Shown: positions 1 to 8,413, counted from the first letter of the stretch. The stretch is DNA of 64,000 nt from Halomicrobium urmianum (GCF_020217425.1 NZ_CP084090.1:1178001-1242000), one strand, 5' to 3'. Numbers and translations are program-made. Notes: generated by a model from the letters alone, not told the origin.

Positions 1-512
1 TCCCGCTCGTCGTCGCGGTTACGTCGGTCGTCGAAGAGTCGCTGAACGGTTTCCCGTCGTCGTTCCCACTCGAAGTTGGAGATCGAGTCCACCGTCCGCA
101 GCACCTCGTCGACCGAGCAGCCGAGCCTGTCGGCGAGTTGCGCTTTCGTCGCGTCCGGATACTCGTAGACCGTCTGGAGAAGCTGTTTCTGGTTCTCGGA
201 GAGATGCAGATAATCGATGCTGTCGAGGGACCCCCCATCGTGGTCGGGGTCCGTAGCCCCGTCGACGCTGGCGTCAGCGTCGTCGCGTTTCGGATCGGGA
301 GTCGAGTGAACAGCGCCCCCGTCCGAAGCGGGATCGCCGTATTCCTCCAGCACCTTCTTCGCTAGCTTCACCGACGCACCGCTCACGTTGTCTGCGATCT
401 CCTCGACGGAGGCGTCCGGCTGCTTCTCCGCTTCGTCGAGAATGTTCTTGTGGATGATTGCGCGCGGTACCCGCTGGGATGACGAACCTGATTTGGTTTG
501 GGAGTTGGTCAT
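1..512 (-). CDS. Helix-turn-helix DNA-binding protein, 3' end cut by window edge
   Basis: The first 170 codons are visible and stay open to the window edge. The ATG at 510-512 opens MTNSQTKSGSSSQRVPRAII. Residues about 20-60 look like a first helix-turn-helix (ILDEAEKQPDASVEEIADNV), then a polar acidic linker, then a second winged-helix-like segment at about 118-150 (LSENQKQLLQTVYEYPDATK, AQLADRLGCSVDEVLRTVDS). Both halves follow the pattern of haloarchaeal wHTH regulators. No ligand-binding part is visible, so target and effector are unknown. Basic residues rise towards the truncated end. An AT-rich tract at 570-600 lies upstream and may hold its promoter. A DNA-binding role is likely; nothing more specific can be said. 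Confidence 0.7.
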   Translation of the reverse strand, partial: MTNSQTKSGSSSQRVPRAIIHKNILDEAEKQPDASVEEIADNVSGASVKLAKKVLEEYGDPASDGGAVHSTPDPKRDDADASVDGATDPDHDGGSLDSIDYLHLSENQKQLLQTVYEYPDATKAQLADRLGCSVDEVLRTVDSISNFEWERRRETVQRLFDDRRNRDDER

Positions 513-1151
513 GGTGAGTCCTGCTTTCGCCCCGGTTTGCCCAAGTGGTACTGTATCAACACGTACCCTAAATGTTAACTAAAATATGCAGGTTAAACAT
601 GATGATATAATGTAGATATGAGATCAGAGAGGATGGCGACAGCCTGCTCGGCGTCTATAGAGTACGTCGCCCTGTTAGCTACCGCCTCCGCCGTCTACGA
701 CCAGCAGATCAGTACACACCGAGAGGCGTCTCGGAAGCGACTGTGGTAATTCCTGAGCAGGTTATCGACTGGTGAATCGGAGAGAACGGATCAGTCCGGG
801 GCGAGGCGGCAAGTGATCCACTTCGATACGGGGTCGCTCTGACTGAGCGGCCCACTGCCGAAGCCGGGGTCACCCTGGCTGATTGTCAGTGGCCCACTTC
901 CGAAGCGACGACGGAGACGGTCTGATTGGCAGGCGCTAGACCCGTCGTCGGTCGAGCCAACGAGCCCCGGTCTAGCGGTCGACCGGAACCCGTCTGCAGT
1001 CCTCGCGCCTCCGGCCGGATAAAGTGTTAAATGTGTTAGCCTCTGATTGTCTGTAAATCGATCACGTCTGGGAAGTACGTGATCGGTCACCGGTAGCCAC
1101 TCGCGACGTGACTGAGGCTACGCGAAGCTAAACCACCGACACGGGCCACAC
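513..1151. other. Intergenic stretch with a short imperfect direct repeat
   Basis: This 639-bp gap separates the truncated regulator from the multicopper oxidase gene. The left 120 bp are AT-rich (promoter-like for one or both sides). At about 828-905 two imperfect copies of a ~35-bp unit occur in tandem, each ending in GGCCCACTKCCGAAG. An open frame on the minus strand at 791-1090 encodes the corresponding FGSGPL repeat twice, but it has no recognisable domain and haloarchaeal-atypical composition, so I do not call it a gene. One tiny plus-strand frame is listed separately. Confidence 0.4.
618..749 (+). CDS. Possible 43-aa small protein, uncertain
   Basis: ATG at 618 opens a short frame (begins MRSERMATACSASIEYVALL) ending at a TAA at 747-749. 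It contains one hydrophobic stretch (IEYVALLATASAVY, residues about 14-27) followed by a basic tail. An AT-rich tract (gatgatataatg, 601-612) sits directly upstream and would suit a leaderless transcript. No family is recognised. A second ATG at 633 is in the same frame. It could easily be chance. Confidence 0.2.
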   Translation: MRSERMATACSASIEYVALLATASAVYDQQISTHREASRKRLW

Positions 1152-3050
1152 ATGCCACGAGACAATTCACACACGGACGGATCGCAGGACAGTACCGGAA
1201 CAGGATCGTCGTTCGTTCCCCGTCGGAGCCTGATACAGAGCCTGAGCGCGATCGGCCTGGGCGGTTTCGTCGGGAACACCGCTTCGGGACAGTCGCACTC
1301 GCTCCGCGGCGAGACCAGGGCAGTACAGGACGCGCAGGCGACGGCGTCGTCTCCTGATCTCGCCAGGTGGGTCGACGAGGTCCCGCGCCCCGGCGTCATC
1401 GAACCGACGGGGACGAAGGACGGCCAGCCCTACTACGAGGTCGAAATGCGGGAGGTCGAGCAGAGCCTCCACCGTGACCTCCCACCGACGACGGTCTGGG
1501 GATACGACGGCCAGTACCCCGGGCCCACGATCGAAGCCCGGCGGGGCGAACCAGTCTACGTCCGGTGGGAGAACAAGTTGCCCGACGAGCACCTGCTGCC
1601 CGTCGACACGACGATCCACGGCGACGAAGTCCCGTACGACTCGACCGGGGTCAGGGTCGTCACGCACCTCCACGGCGGGAACGTCGAGCACACGAGCGAC
1701 GGGAAGCCACAGGCGTGGTTCACGCGGGACTTCGAGGAGACGGGGCCGAAGTTCGAGAAGAAAGACTACTACTACGTCAACGACCAGCCGGCCGCGACGC
1801 TGTGGTACCACGACCACTCCCTCGGGATTACTCGACTGAACGTCTACGCGGGGCTCGCCGGCTTCTACCTGCTCCGGTCCGATCGGGAGGACGAGCTCGG
1901 CCTCCCCGCCGGTGAGTACGAGATCCCGCTCGTCCTGCAGGACAGGACGTTCAACGACGACGGGAGCCTCTTCTATCCGACGGGACCGAGCGACGGCGAC
2001 GGATCGACACCCGACCCGAGTATCGTCCCGCAGTTCTACGGCGACACGTCCGTCGTCAACGGGAAGGCCTGGCCGCGATTGACCGTCGAGCCTCGATCGT
2101 ATCGACTTCGGTTACTCAACGGGTCGAACAGCCGGTTCTACAACCTGAAGCTCGTCGAGTACGACGAGGCGGCGGGGACGACGGGGGCGGACGGTCCGCC
2201 TCTCACCCTCATCGGGAACGACGGCGGACTCCTCGCGCAACCGCGACAGGTCGACGGTCGCCTGCAACTCGGGTCGAGCGGTCGCGCCGACGTCGTCGTC
2301 GACTTCTCCGACTACGCCGGCTCGACGCTGCTCCTCCACAACGACGCGCCCGCGGAGTTCCGCGGATCGGTCGCCACCGACGACGACGTCGAACCGCTGC
2401 CGGAGGTGCTGCTCATCGACGTCGAGGACGCTTCGGACGGCGACGACACGAGTCAGGTTCCGAGCTCCCTCGGTCGAGTGCCCGAGATCCCGGTCGAATC
2501 GGCGGACCGGAACCGCCACGTCACGCTGGCGACGCAGTCGGACGAGTACGGTCGCCTGTTACACCTCCTCGGAACGGGTGAGGAACCGCTGGGGAACCGG
2601 CTCTACGACCCGGCGACCGAGACGCCCCGGAAGGGGACGACGGAGATCTGGAGCATCGCTAACCTCACCGGGATGTCTCATCCCATCCACCTCCATCTCG
2701 TCCACTTCCAGGTGCTCGGTCACCAGTCCTACAGCGACTTCGACCCCGAGGCGGACTCCGTCGATCCCGAGACGCTCTCGCCGCCGAAGCAGGGAGAACG
2801 GGGATGGAACGACGTCGTCACCGTCGACCCCGGCCAGGTCACGCACGTCATCGTCCACTTCGGGGAGTACGAGGGGCTGTTCAACGACCAGACCGGCTGG
2901 TACATGTGGCACTGCCACATGCTCGAACACGAGGATCACGACATGATGCGTCCGCTCCGGGTACTGCCCGAGAAGGACGACGACGACGAGACGTGTGAGT
3001 TCCCGGCAGACGACTCCAACCGTAACGACGGCGGCCCGATCTTCGAGTAG
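1152..3050 (+). CDS. Tat-exported multicopper oxidase (laccase/CotA-like)
   Basis: 632 aa. The N-terminus has a twin-arginine-like signal (PRRSLIQSLSAIGLGGF, residues about 19-35), so export through the Tat pathway is expected. All four copper-ligand motifs of the multicopper oxidase family are present: THLHGG (about 171-176), WYHDH (218-222), HPIHLH (about 510-515) and HCHMLEHE (587-594), followed by Met residues typical of the type 1 copper site. The domain layout, with ligands at both ends, fits the three-cupredoxin CotA/bilirubin oxidase/laccase group. Family members oxidise phenols, bilirubin or metal ions with reduction of O2 to water; haloarchaeal laccases such as LccA are known. The substrate here cannot be read from sequence. 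The gene stands alone. Confidence 0.92.
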   Translation: MPRDNSHTDGSQDSTGTGSSFVPRRSLIQSLSAIGLGGFVGNTASGQSHSLRGETRAVQDAQATASSPDLARWVDEVPRPGVIEPTGTKDGQPYYEVEMREVEQSLHRDLPPTTVWGYDGQYPGPTIEARRGEPVYVRWENKLPDEHLLPVDTTIHGDEVPYDSTGVRVVTHLHGGNVEHTSDGKPQAWFTRDFEETGPKFEKKDYYYVNDQPAATLWYHDHSLGITRLNVYAGLAGFYLLRSDREDELGLPAGEYEIPLVLQDRTFNDDGSLFYPTGPSDGDGSTPDPSIVPQFYGDTSVVNGKAWPRLTVEPRSYRLRLLNGSNSRFYNLKLVEYDEAAGTTGADGPPLTLIGNDGGLLAQPRQVDGRLQLGSSGRADVVVDFSDYAGSTLLLHNDAPAEFRGSVATDDDVEPLPEVLLIDVEDASDGDDTSQVPSSLGRVPEIPVESADRNRHVTLATQSDEYGRLLHLLGTGEEPLGNRLYDPATETPRKGTTEIWSIANLTGMSHPIHLHLVHFQVLGHQSYSDFDPEADSVDPETLSPPKQGERGWNDVVTVDPGQVTHVIVHFGEYEGLFNDQTGWYMWHCHMLEHEDHDMMRPLRVLPEKDDDDETCEFPADDSNRNDGGPIFE

Positions 3051-3194
3051 CCGCCCCAGTCTCCGCTCACACAGACCGACCGTCGATTCACAGCGGGATC
3101 GCCGCAGTCCGATCGGGGTTTGGTTTCTGGATACCTACGAACGGCATGCGTCCCACGGAGGAGTCCGCGCCGTCAGGGCAGAGAAGACGTCGAC

Positions 3195-4046
3195 CTAGTC
3201 GACGTACCGTTCGAGGGCGTCGATCGCCGCTTTCGCCGCCGCGTCTGGCTCGTCGGGATACGTGTACAGTTCGAGCGTTGCGAAGCCGTCGTAGCCGATG
3301 TCGTCGAGGGCGGCGAACATCGCGTCGAAGTCCAGGTCCCCCTCGCCGGGAATCTTGTGATAGTGTTTCCCGCGTCGACCGCCGTCGATGTCTTCGAGGT
3401 GAACGCCGGTGATATTGCCGGCGCACTGACGGATGCTCTCGGCGGGGTCCTCGCCGTACACTGCCGCGTGTCCGACGTCGAGGTTGACGCCGAGCGCGTC
3501 GCTCCCGACGTCGTCGACGAGCTCCATCACTTCGTCAGTGCACTCCACGAGCAGTTCCGGTTCGTACTCGATACCCACTGAGACGCCCTCCGTTTCCGCG
3601 TAGTCCGTGATCTCTGCGAGCGATTCGAGGAGATACTCTCTCGCCTGCTCGGGCGGGTTGCCCGGCAGCGGGCGACCGGTCGCGACGCAGACTGCCGGGG
3701 CGTCGACCGCCGAAGCGAGGTCGATTGCCTGCTTCGTGTAATCCACCCGCCAAGCACGCTCCTCTTCGTCCGACGTGATGATGGTCGGATCGAAGAACGC
3801 GGACGGCGGCGCGTCGTCATAGTACCCGACCGTCGTGTTCGCGTTGATGTTCGAGACGGCGAGCCCGGTCTCGGCGAGCGCCGTTACGAGCGCGTCACGG
3901 TTCTCTGCGTCGAACTCGGGGAGGTAGGCGTGCGGCTCGTCGGCCAGGAGTTCCACTCCGTCATAGCCGTGGTCGGCGATTCGTCTGACAGCGTCAGGCA
4001 GGTCGAATCGGGTGTACGCGTTGGTAGAGAACGCCAGGCGAACCAT
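3195..4046 (-). CDS. Xylose-isomerase-like TIM-barrel protein (EboE-like paralogue 1)
   Basis: 283 aa with the AP endonuclease 2/sugar phosphate isomerase-epimerase fold: an N-terminal FSTNAYTRFDLPDAVRRIAD strand-helix, the GYDGVELLAD motif at about 28-37, ESLAEI and GIEYEPELL strands, NLDVGHA and a C-terminal GYDGFATLELY motif. Glu and His/Asp residues in these strands are the usual metal ligands. It is clearly paralogous to the protein at 5084-5959 (shared FSxNAxxxxxLxxAxxxxAD, GYDGVELLxDEPH, LxVSNxNA). Its own TATA box lies just upstream (4068-4078). The neighbouring prenyltransferase, hydrolase and inositol phosphate synthase suggest it handles a sugar or cyclitol intermediate; the substrate is unknown. 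Confidence 0.85.
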   Translation of the reverse strand: MVRLAFSTNAYTRFDLPDAVRRIADHGYDGVELLADEPHAYLPEFDAENRDALVTALAETGLAVSNINANTTVGYYDDAPPSAFFDPTIITSDEEERAWRVDYTKQAIDLASAVDAPAVCVATGRPLPGNPPEQAREYLLESLAEITDYAETEGVSVGIEYEPELLVECTDEVMELVDDVGSDALGVNLDVGHAAVYGEDPAESIRQCAGNITGVHLEDIDGGRRGKHYHKIPGEGDLDFDAMFAALDDIGYDGFATLELYTYPDEPDAAAKAAIDALERYVD

Positions 4047-4067
4047 GTCAATTAGCTACGATCCCCC

Positions 4068-4078
4068 CTATAAAATAG
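4068..4078 (-). promoter_or_regulatory. TATA box for the gene ending at 3195
   Basis: The sequence CTATTTTATAG (read on the minus strand) lies 22-32 bases before the ATG at 4046. This is the spacing expected for an archaeal TATA box driving a leaderless or nearly leaderless transcript. It implies that the last TIM-barrel gene can be transcribed apart from the three genes upstream of it. Confidence 0.5.
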
Positions 4079-4121
4079 TACTGGAAACCCCAATCGAGAC
4101 GGTTATCGGTCTAGGGCCGGG

Positions 4122-5060
4122 TTAGCTGACGTCGAATACTTCTGCGAGGCCGAGCGCCGGGAGAAAGAACGCCGCGACGCAGAGGGCCCAGACCAGAGAG
4201 GTGGTTCCGGCAAACGCGGCGTTCAACGGGACCAGACCCAGTACGCACGCGCCGACCGCCGGACCGATCGTGTCCGGAGAGGGATCGGCGAACGCCGCGG
4301 ACAGCGGCCGACCGATCCACACCACAAACGCGACGAGGAACGCTACTGACGCGAGGGAGTCCAGCGGGAGCGGAGGCGTCGCTACTAGGGCACCGACGAC
4401 GCCGGCCGCTGCGAGCACCCCACCGGCAGCGGCGACGCCCACGCCGCCGCGGCCGCCGACTTCCGTTTCGCCGTCGGCCATGTACGTGACGGCGGCTATG
4501 TACAGCGCCACGACTACCGGTATCGAGACGACGTCCGCCGGCAGCTCCGTCGGACGCAGCGCCACCGTCGTTCCCAGGATGACGTTCGTTCCGCGAGTGC
4601 CGCCCATCGCTAGATGCCCTAGAACCGACCCCTTGAGAACCGCGTCGTAGCCGACGACGAGCAGGGCTAGCACTATCGAAACGACGCCGGCACGCACGCC
4701 GCTGGCGAGGAACGCGATAGAGACCCCACTGAGCAGCAGCGAGGTCCCTAGCAGGAGTGCCCGGAAACGTGAGATAGCTCCGGACGGGATCGGTCGTTCG
4801 GGCCGCTCGTCTGCGTCCACCGGGGCGTCGAAGTAGTCGTTCAGCGTCGTCCCGGCCGCGTACAGCAACATCGACGCGACGGAGAGCCCGACGAGTGACG
4901 ACACGTGAACGGAACGTCCCAGACCCGTGACGATGGCCGCACCGAGGATGACGTCGGGCGGGGCCGTGAAGAGGTTCGGAAGCCGAACGAGTCGGGCGAC
5001 GACAGTGAGGCGTCTGACGAGCCACCGACCGAACTGTTCGTCGCCGCCGTATTCCGTCAT
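4122..5060 (-). CDS. UbiA-family membrane prenyltransferase (EboC-like)
   Basis: 312 aa, about eight to nine membrane segments. The first aspartate-rich motif is NDYFDAPVDADERPERPIPSG (starting near residue 74), the Mg2+/prenyl-diphosphate site of UbiA enzymes; the second region is YDAVLKG followed by MGGTRGTNVILG, close to the RGxNxxLG signature of the EboC subgroup. The enzyme should transfer an isoprenoid chain to a polar or aromatic acceptor at the membrane. I prefer the ATG at 5060 over one at 5126 because the latter overlaps the upstream gene by 43 bases and adds a non-conserved leader. It lies 23 bases downstream of the second TIM-barrel gene, in one operon with the TatD-like hydrolase. 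Acceptor unknown. Confidence 0.88.
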   Translation of the reverse strand: MTEYGGDEQFGRWLVRRLTVVARLVRLPNLFTAPPDVILGAAIVTGLGRSVHVSSLVGLSVASMLLYAAGTTLNDYFDAPVDADERPERPIPSGAISRFRALLLGTSLLLSGVSIAFLASGVRAGVVSIVLALLVVGYDAVLKGSVLGHLAMGGTRGTNVILGTTVALRPTELPADVVSIPVVVALYIAAVTYMADGETEVGGRGGVGVAAAGGVLAAAGVVGALVATPPLPLDSLASVAFLVAFVVWIGRPLSAAFADPSPDTIGPAVGACVLGLVPLNAAFAGTTSLVWALCVAAFFLPALGLAEVFDVS

Positions 5061-5083
5061 TTCAAGGCCGCGGCGAGTGTCGT

Positions 5084-5959
5084 TCAGACCCACCCATGCT
5101 CTTTCAGGAACTCCATGGCGGCCCATGCCGTCTCCGGTGCAGTCTCCTCGTAGGGGTACAGTTCGACGGTCACGAATCCGTCGTATCCACTGTCCTGCAA
5201 CGCCTGGAGGAACCCGTCGATATCCATGCTTCCCTCCCCCAGTTGGGTGTGCTCGTGGGTCCGATCTGCGGGGATGTCCTCGATGTGGTAGTGGCGAGTG
5301 TAGTCGGCCAGCTTGTCGATGATCTGAGCGGGATCCTCGCCGACTGAATAGAAGTGACCCGCGTCGAAGTTACAGCCGACCCGAGGCGAGTCGACGCGGT
5401 CGATAAACTCCAGGAAGTCGTCCGACGTCTCGATCAGCAGCTCCGGTTCCGGTTCGACGAGGATGTCGACGCCGACGTCCTCCGCCGTCTCGGCCGCTGT
5501 CCGGACACCACTGACGAACGCGTCCATCGCTTCGTCTTCCGGTACTCGCTTGGGTATCGGACCTCCGGGGGGAATCGAGATGTGGCTCGCCCCGAGTGCA
5601 GCCGCTGTCCGGAGCGCGTTTTCCGTGTGTTCGATTCGGGCCTGGCGATCGTCGGGCGAATACTCGACAAATGACGGATGGTGGAAGTCTTCGGTGTCAC
5701 GACTGTACTCGGACGAGCGAATCTCGTCCGAGAGGTCGATCGCGCTGAGCATGAATGCGTTGCAGTTGCTGACGGACAGACCGTAGTTCGTCAGCCGCCG
5801 TCGAACGTCCGCGATATCGTTCTCGTCTACGGCACCGGGAAAGAGGTGCGGTTCATCGAGCAGTAGCTCGACGCCATCGTATCCGATGTCTGCGAGTACC
5901 GCCAGGGCCTCGTCCAGTTCGTGCTGCCGAAACGCGTTCATTGAGAAGCCGAATTCCAT
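5084..5959 (-). CDS. Xylose-isomerase-like TIM-barrel protein (EboE-like paralogue 2)
   Basis: 291 aa, same fold as the 3195-4046 product: MEFGFSMNAFRQHELDEALA at the start, GYDGVELLLDEPHLFPG, VSNCNAF, HISIPPGGPIP, a LVEPEPELLIE strand, VGCNFDAGHFYSVGEDP and the closing GYDGFVTVELYPYEET. The conserved Glu/Asp/His positions of sugar phosphate isomerase-epimerases are kept. The start codon follows the hydrolase stop by only 2 bases, so the genes are co-transcribed. In bacterial ebo clusters an EboE TIM barrel sits beside a TatD hydrolase and a UbiA enzyme, and the same trio occurs here. Role inferred from context; the reaction is not known. Confidence 0.86.
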   Translation of the reverse strand: MEFGFSMNAFRQHELDEALAVLADIGYDGVELLLDEPHLFPGAVDENDIADVRRRLTNYGLSVSNCNAFMLSAIDLSDEIRSSEYSRDTEDFHHPSFVEYSPDDRQARIEHTENALRTAAALGASHISIPPGGPIPKRVPEDEAMDAFVSGVRTAAETAEDVGVDILVEPEPELLIETSDDFLEFIDRVDSPRVGCNFDAGHFYSVGEDPAQIIDKLADYTRHYHIEDIPADRTHEHTQLGEGSMDIDGFLQALQDSGYDGFVTVELYPYEETAPETAWAAMEFLKEHGWV

Positions 5960-5961
5960 GG

Positions 5962-6768
5962 TTAAATCTCGTAGGTGAAGTTCGGTGACTGGTCAAAGAA
6001 GTCGTACGGGTTCTCGAGAACGACCTTGCGGACGTCCTCTCGATCCCACCCCCGATCGAGCATCTTGTCCCGGGCTTTCGGGACCGCGAGCGGGTCCGAC
6101 GGGTCCCAGTCTGCGGCACTATTGAAGAGCATCTTGTCGGTTCCGTGCTCCTCGAGCAGGTCTATCGCGGTATCGGCGTCTATCTTCCCCGGATACAGCG
6201 TGAATCCGATCCAGCAGTCGGTCTGCGTGCTGATGTCGATGGTGTTCTCCGTGTTGTGATCGATGACGATGCGCTCCTGAGTCACGTCTTCGTCCTCGAT
6301 TATGTCAACGATCCGTTTCGTCCCCTCGGGCTTGTCCGTGTGCGGCGTGTGGATGATTACGGGCAGTTCACGCTCCTCGGCCATGCGAAGCTGCCGCCTG
6401 AAGGCGTACTCTTCCGCTTCCGTGCCCTGGTCGAACCCGATTTCGCCGACACCGACGACGTTGTCACGATCGAGGTAGTCGGGGATGCGGTCCAGGACGC
6501 GCTCGGCCATCTCTTCGTAGTTCGCCTCCTTCGGCTCGAGCCCGATCGTCACGTAGTGGTCGACCCCGGCGGCGCGCTCGGCCCGACGCGTCTCGAAGTC
6601 GATGATCTGCTCGAAGTAATCGAAGAACGATCCCGCATTCTGCTTGTCTGTCCCGCTCCAGAAGGCCGGTTCTATGCAACACTCGACGCCAGCTAACCGT
6701 GCACGTTCGTAGTCGTTCGTCGAACGCGACACCATGTGCATGTGCGGGTCGATTATCGGTATCGACAT
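5962..6768 (-). CDS. TatD-family metal-dependent hydrolase (EboB-like)
   Basis: 268 aa. The amidohydrolase-fold signatures are visible: DPHMHM (His9, His11), GEIGFD (108-113) with the ligand Glu, VIIHTPH, a central VIDHN and a C-terminal NSAADWDPSDP. TatD-family enzymes are metal-dependent hydrolases; this subgroup has a long N-terminal insertion (FWSGTDKQNAGSFFDYFEQI) typical of the EboB branch rather than of DNase-like TatD. It is the first gene of the minus-strand operon, with a TATA-like sequence 23-32 bases upstream. It probably acts on a phosphorylated or esterified intermediate of the prenyl-cyclitol pathway proposed for the cluster. Substrate unknown. Confidence 0.85.
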   Translation of the reverse strand: MSIPIIDPHMHMVSRSTNDYERARLAGVECCIEPAFWSGTDKQNAGSFFDYFEQIIDFETRRAERAAGVDHYVTIGLEPKEANYEEMAERVLDRIPDYLDRDNVVGVGEIGFDQGTEAEEYAFRRQLRMAEERELPVIIHTPHTDKPEGTKRIVDIIEDEDVTQERIVIDHNTENTIDISTQTDCWIGFTLYPGKIDADTAIDLLEEHGTDKMLFNSAADWDPSDPLAVPKARDKMLDRGWDREDVRKVVLENPYDFFDQSPNFTYEI

Positions 6769-6790
6769 ACGAACGACATGAGAACCGTAG

Positions 6791-6800
6791 TATAACTATC
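6791..6800 (-). promoter_or_regulatory. TATA box of the ebo-like operon
   Basis: GATAGTTATA on the minus strand lies 23-32 bases before the ATG at 6768, with an A/T-rich flank. The position fits an archaeal core promoter with almost no 5' leader for the TatD-TIM barrel-UbiA operon. Confidence 0.45.
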
Positions 6801-6907
6801 TTTTTCTAGCGTCGTTGTCTCGCCATTTACTAGAGGTTGGCATTCTCCCGTGCTTTCACGGCACCCTGCAGTAATTTCATGCCCGTCGGATCAGTACCCC
6901 CTCTAGC

Positions 6908-7117
6908 ATGCCCGAGTACTGCCCCCACTGTGGTCAGCCAGTCAGCTCAGTCCGGAGGGAGTCCGACGACGGCCCTGCGACTGAAGTATGGCAGTGTGCG
7001 GACTGTGACGAGAAGTGGCGCCATCCCGAAGAGACCGTGCTCAATCGAGAGCTAGACTTTAGCAAAGAGAAGGATCAGATATCGCGACGCGATTCAGATA
7101 CGGATCTCAGCTGGTAG
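6908..7117 (+). CDS. Zinc-ribbon mini-protein
   Basis: 69 aa beginning MPEYCPHCGQPVSSV. Two CxxC pairs (CPHC at 5-8 and CADC at about 30-33, followed by EKWRHPEE) form a typical zinc ribbon. The remainder is polar and charged (SKEKDQISRRDSDTD). It lies in the short divergent gap between the ebo-like operon and the inositol phosphate synthase gene. Such haloarchaeal zinc-finger micro-proteins are common and act as regulators or protein-protein adaptors in the few studied cases. Its placement suggests a link to the cluster, but that is inference. Confidence 0.7.
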   Translation: MPEYCPHCGQPVSSVRRESDDGPATEVWQCADCDEKWRHPEETVLNRELDFSKEKDQISRRDSDTDLSW

Positions 7118-7225
7118 CAAACGCGGGAGAATCCGGAGATGGAGGCGTTGTCGGCCAGAATACGACCGGTTTGAATCGTTCAGGCGGGCGTAACCCTTTT
7201 CAAACACTGTGTCAAGTCCCCTACT

Positions 7226-8413
7226 ATGTCAACCGGTGTCTGGTTAGTGGGTGCGAGAGGCAACGTGGCCAGTACGGCGATCACGGGCGCACGAGCGATA
7301 GCCAGGGGGGCCGTCGACGGGACTGGAATGGTCACCGAGGTCGAACCGATCGCGTCGCTCGACCTCCCCGAGGTCGACCAGCTCGTCTTCGGTGGACACG
7401 ACATCCAGACCCAGAGCATCGAGGAAACGGTGGAGCAGGCACACCGGGACGGGGGCGTTCCCGACCGAGAGACCCTCGACGCGGTACGCGAGGACCTCCG
7501 TGAGATCGACGACCGAGTGAACATCGGAACAGCCAGGCAATGCGGAGAGACGATCGAGAACCTGTCGGACGGTACTGAGACGGGCGAGGAATCGCTCTCC
7601 GGAATCGTGTCGCGGATCCGAGACGACTACGCGAGCTTCGTCCGGGACCACGGGCTCGACCGGCTCGTCGTAGTTAACGTCTCCTCGACCGAACCGCCGA
7701 TGGACGAGCCCGAGCGATACGCGTCGCTCGCGGATTTCGAGGCGGCGATCGAGGACGACGACCCGGACCTTCCCGCGAGCACGCTGTACGCCTATTCGGC
7801 GCTCGTTGACGGCCACCCGTACGTGAACTTCACGCCGAGTACCGGATCGGCGCTCGGCGGGCTCCGCGAACTGGCCGAACAGAACGACGTCCCGCATATG
7901 GGTCGAGACGGGAAAACCGGCGAGACGCTCGTCAAGTCGGCTCTCGCCCCGATGTTTGCGGGACGCAATCTCCGGGTCCTCTCCTGGGAAGGCCACAACA
8001 TCCTCGGAAACACCGACGGTCTCGTCCTCGAGGACGACGACAACAAGGCCGGAAAGGTCGCCAGTAAGGGCAACCTGTTAGAGGAGATCCTCGGATACGA
8101 TACGCACAACGCTGTGCGCATCGACTACACCCCGTCGCTCGGTGACTGGAAGACCGCCTGGGATCACATCCACTTTCAGGGGTTCCTCGAGACGGAGATG
8201 AAGATGCAGTTCACGTGGGAGGGGTCGGACTCGGCGCTAGCGGCACCGCTGGTTCTGGATCTGGCTCGTCTCGTCGCACACGCCGACGAACACGGTGACG
8301 GCGGCTGTCAGCCACAGCTCGCATCGTTCTTCAAGTCACCACAGGAAGTAGACGAGCACGACCTGTCCCGCCAGCTGGAGCTACTGTACGACTACGCCGA
8401 ACAACATCGATAG
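7226..8413 (+). CDS. Inositol-3-phosphate synthase (1L-myo-inositol-1-phosphate synthase family)
   Basis: 395 aa, the size of archaeal members. An N-terminal Rossmann motif (WLVGARGNVAST, residues 6-17) binds NAD; the catalytic half shows SWEGHNILGNTDG, DDDNKAGKVASKG, the YTPSLGDWKTAWDHIHFQGF segment and FTWEGSDSALAAPLVLDL, all family hallmarks. The enzyme converts glucose 6-phosphate to inositol 1-phosphate by NAD-dependent oxidation, ring closure and reduction. It faces the divergent operon of TatD-like, TIM-barrel and UbiA-like genes. In bacterial ebo clusters a different sugar-phosphate cyclase (EboD) holds this place, so this gene could supply the cyclitol core. Alternative role: inositol phospholipid or compatible solute synthesis. 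Confidence 0.93.
   Translation: MSTGVWLVGARGNVASTAITGARAIARGAVDGTGMVTEVEPIASLDLPEVDQLVFGGHDIQTQSIEETVEQAHRDGGVPDRETLDAVREDLREIDDRVNIGTARQCGETIENLSDGTETGEESLSGIVSRIRDDYASFVRDHGLDRLVVVNVSSTEPPMDEPERYASLADFEAAIEDDDPDLPASTLYAYSALVDGHPYVNFTPSTGSALGGLRELAEQNDVPHMGRDGKTGETLVKSALAPMFAGRNLRVLSWEGHNILGNTDGLVLEDDDNKAGKVASKGNLLEEILGYDTHNAVRIDYTPSLGDWKTAWDHIHFQGFLETEMKMQFTWEGSDSALAAPLVLDLARLVAHADEHGDGGCQPQLASFFKSPQEVDEHDLSRQLELLYDYAEQHR

Noticed and set aside
791-1090. 99-codon minus-strand frame with FGSGPL repeated twice
   Set aside because: The repeat reflects a short DNA direct repeat; composition is unlike haloarchaeal proteins and no domain is seen.
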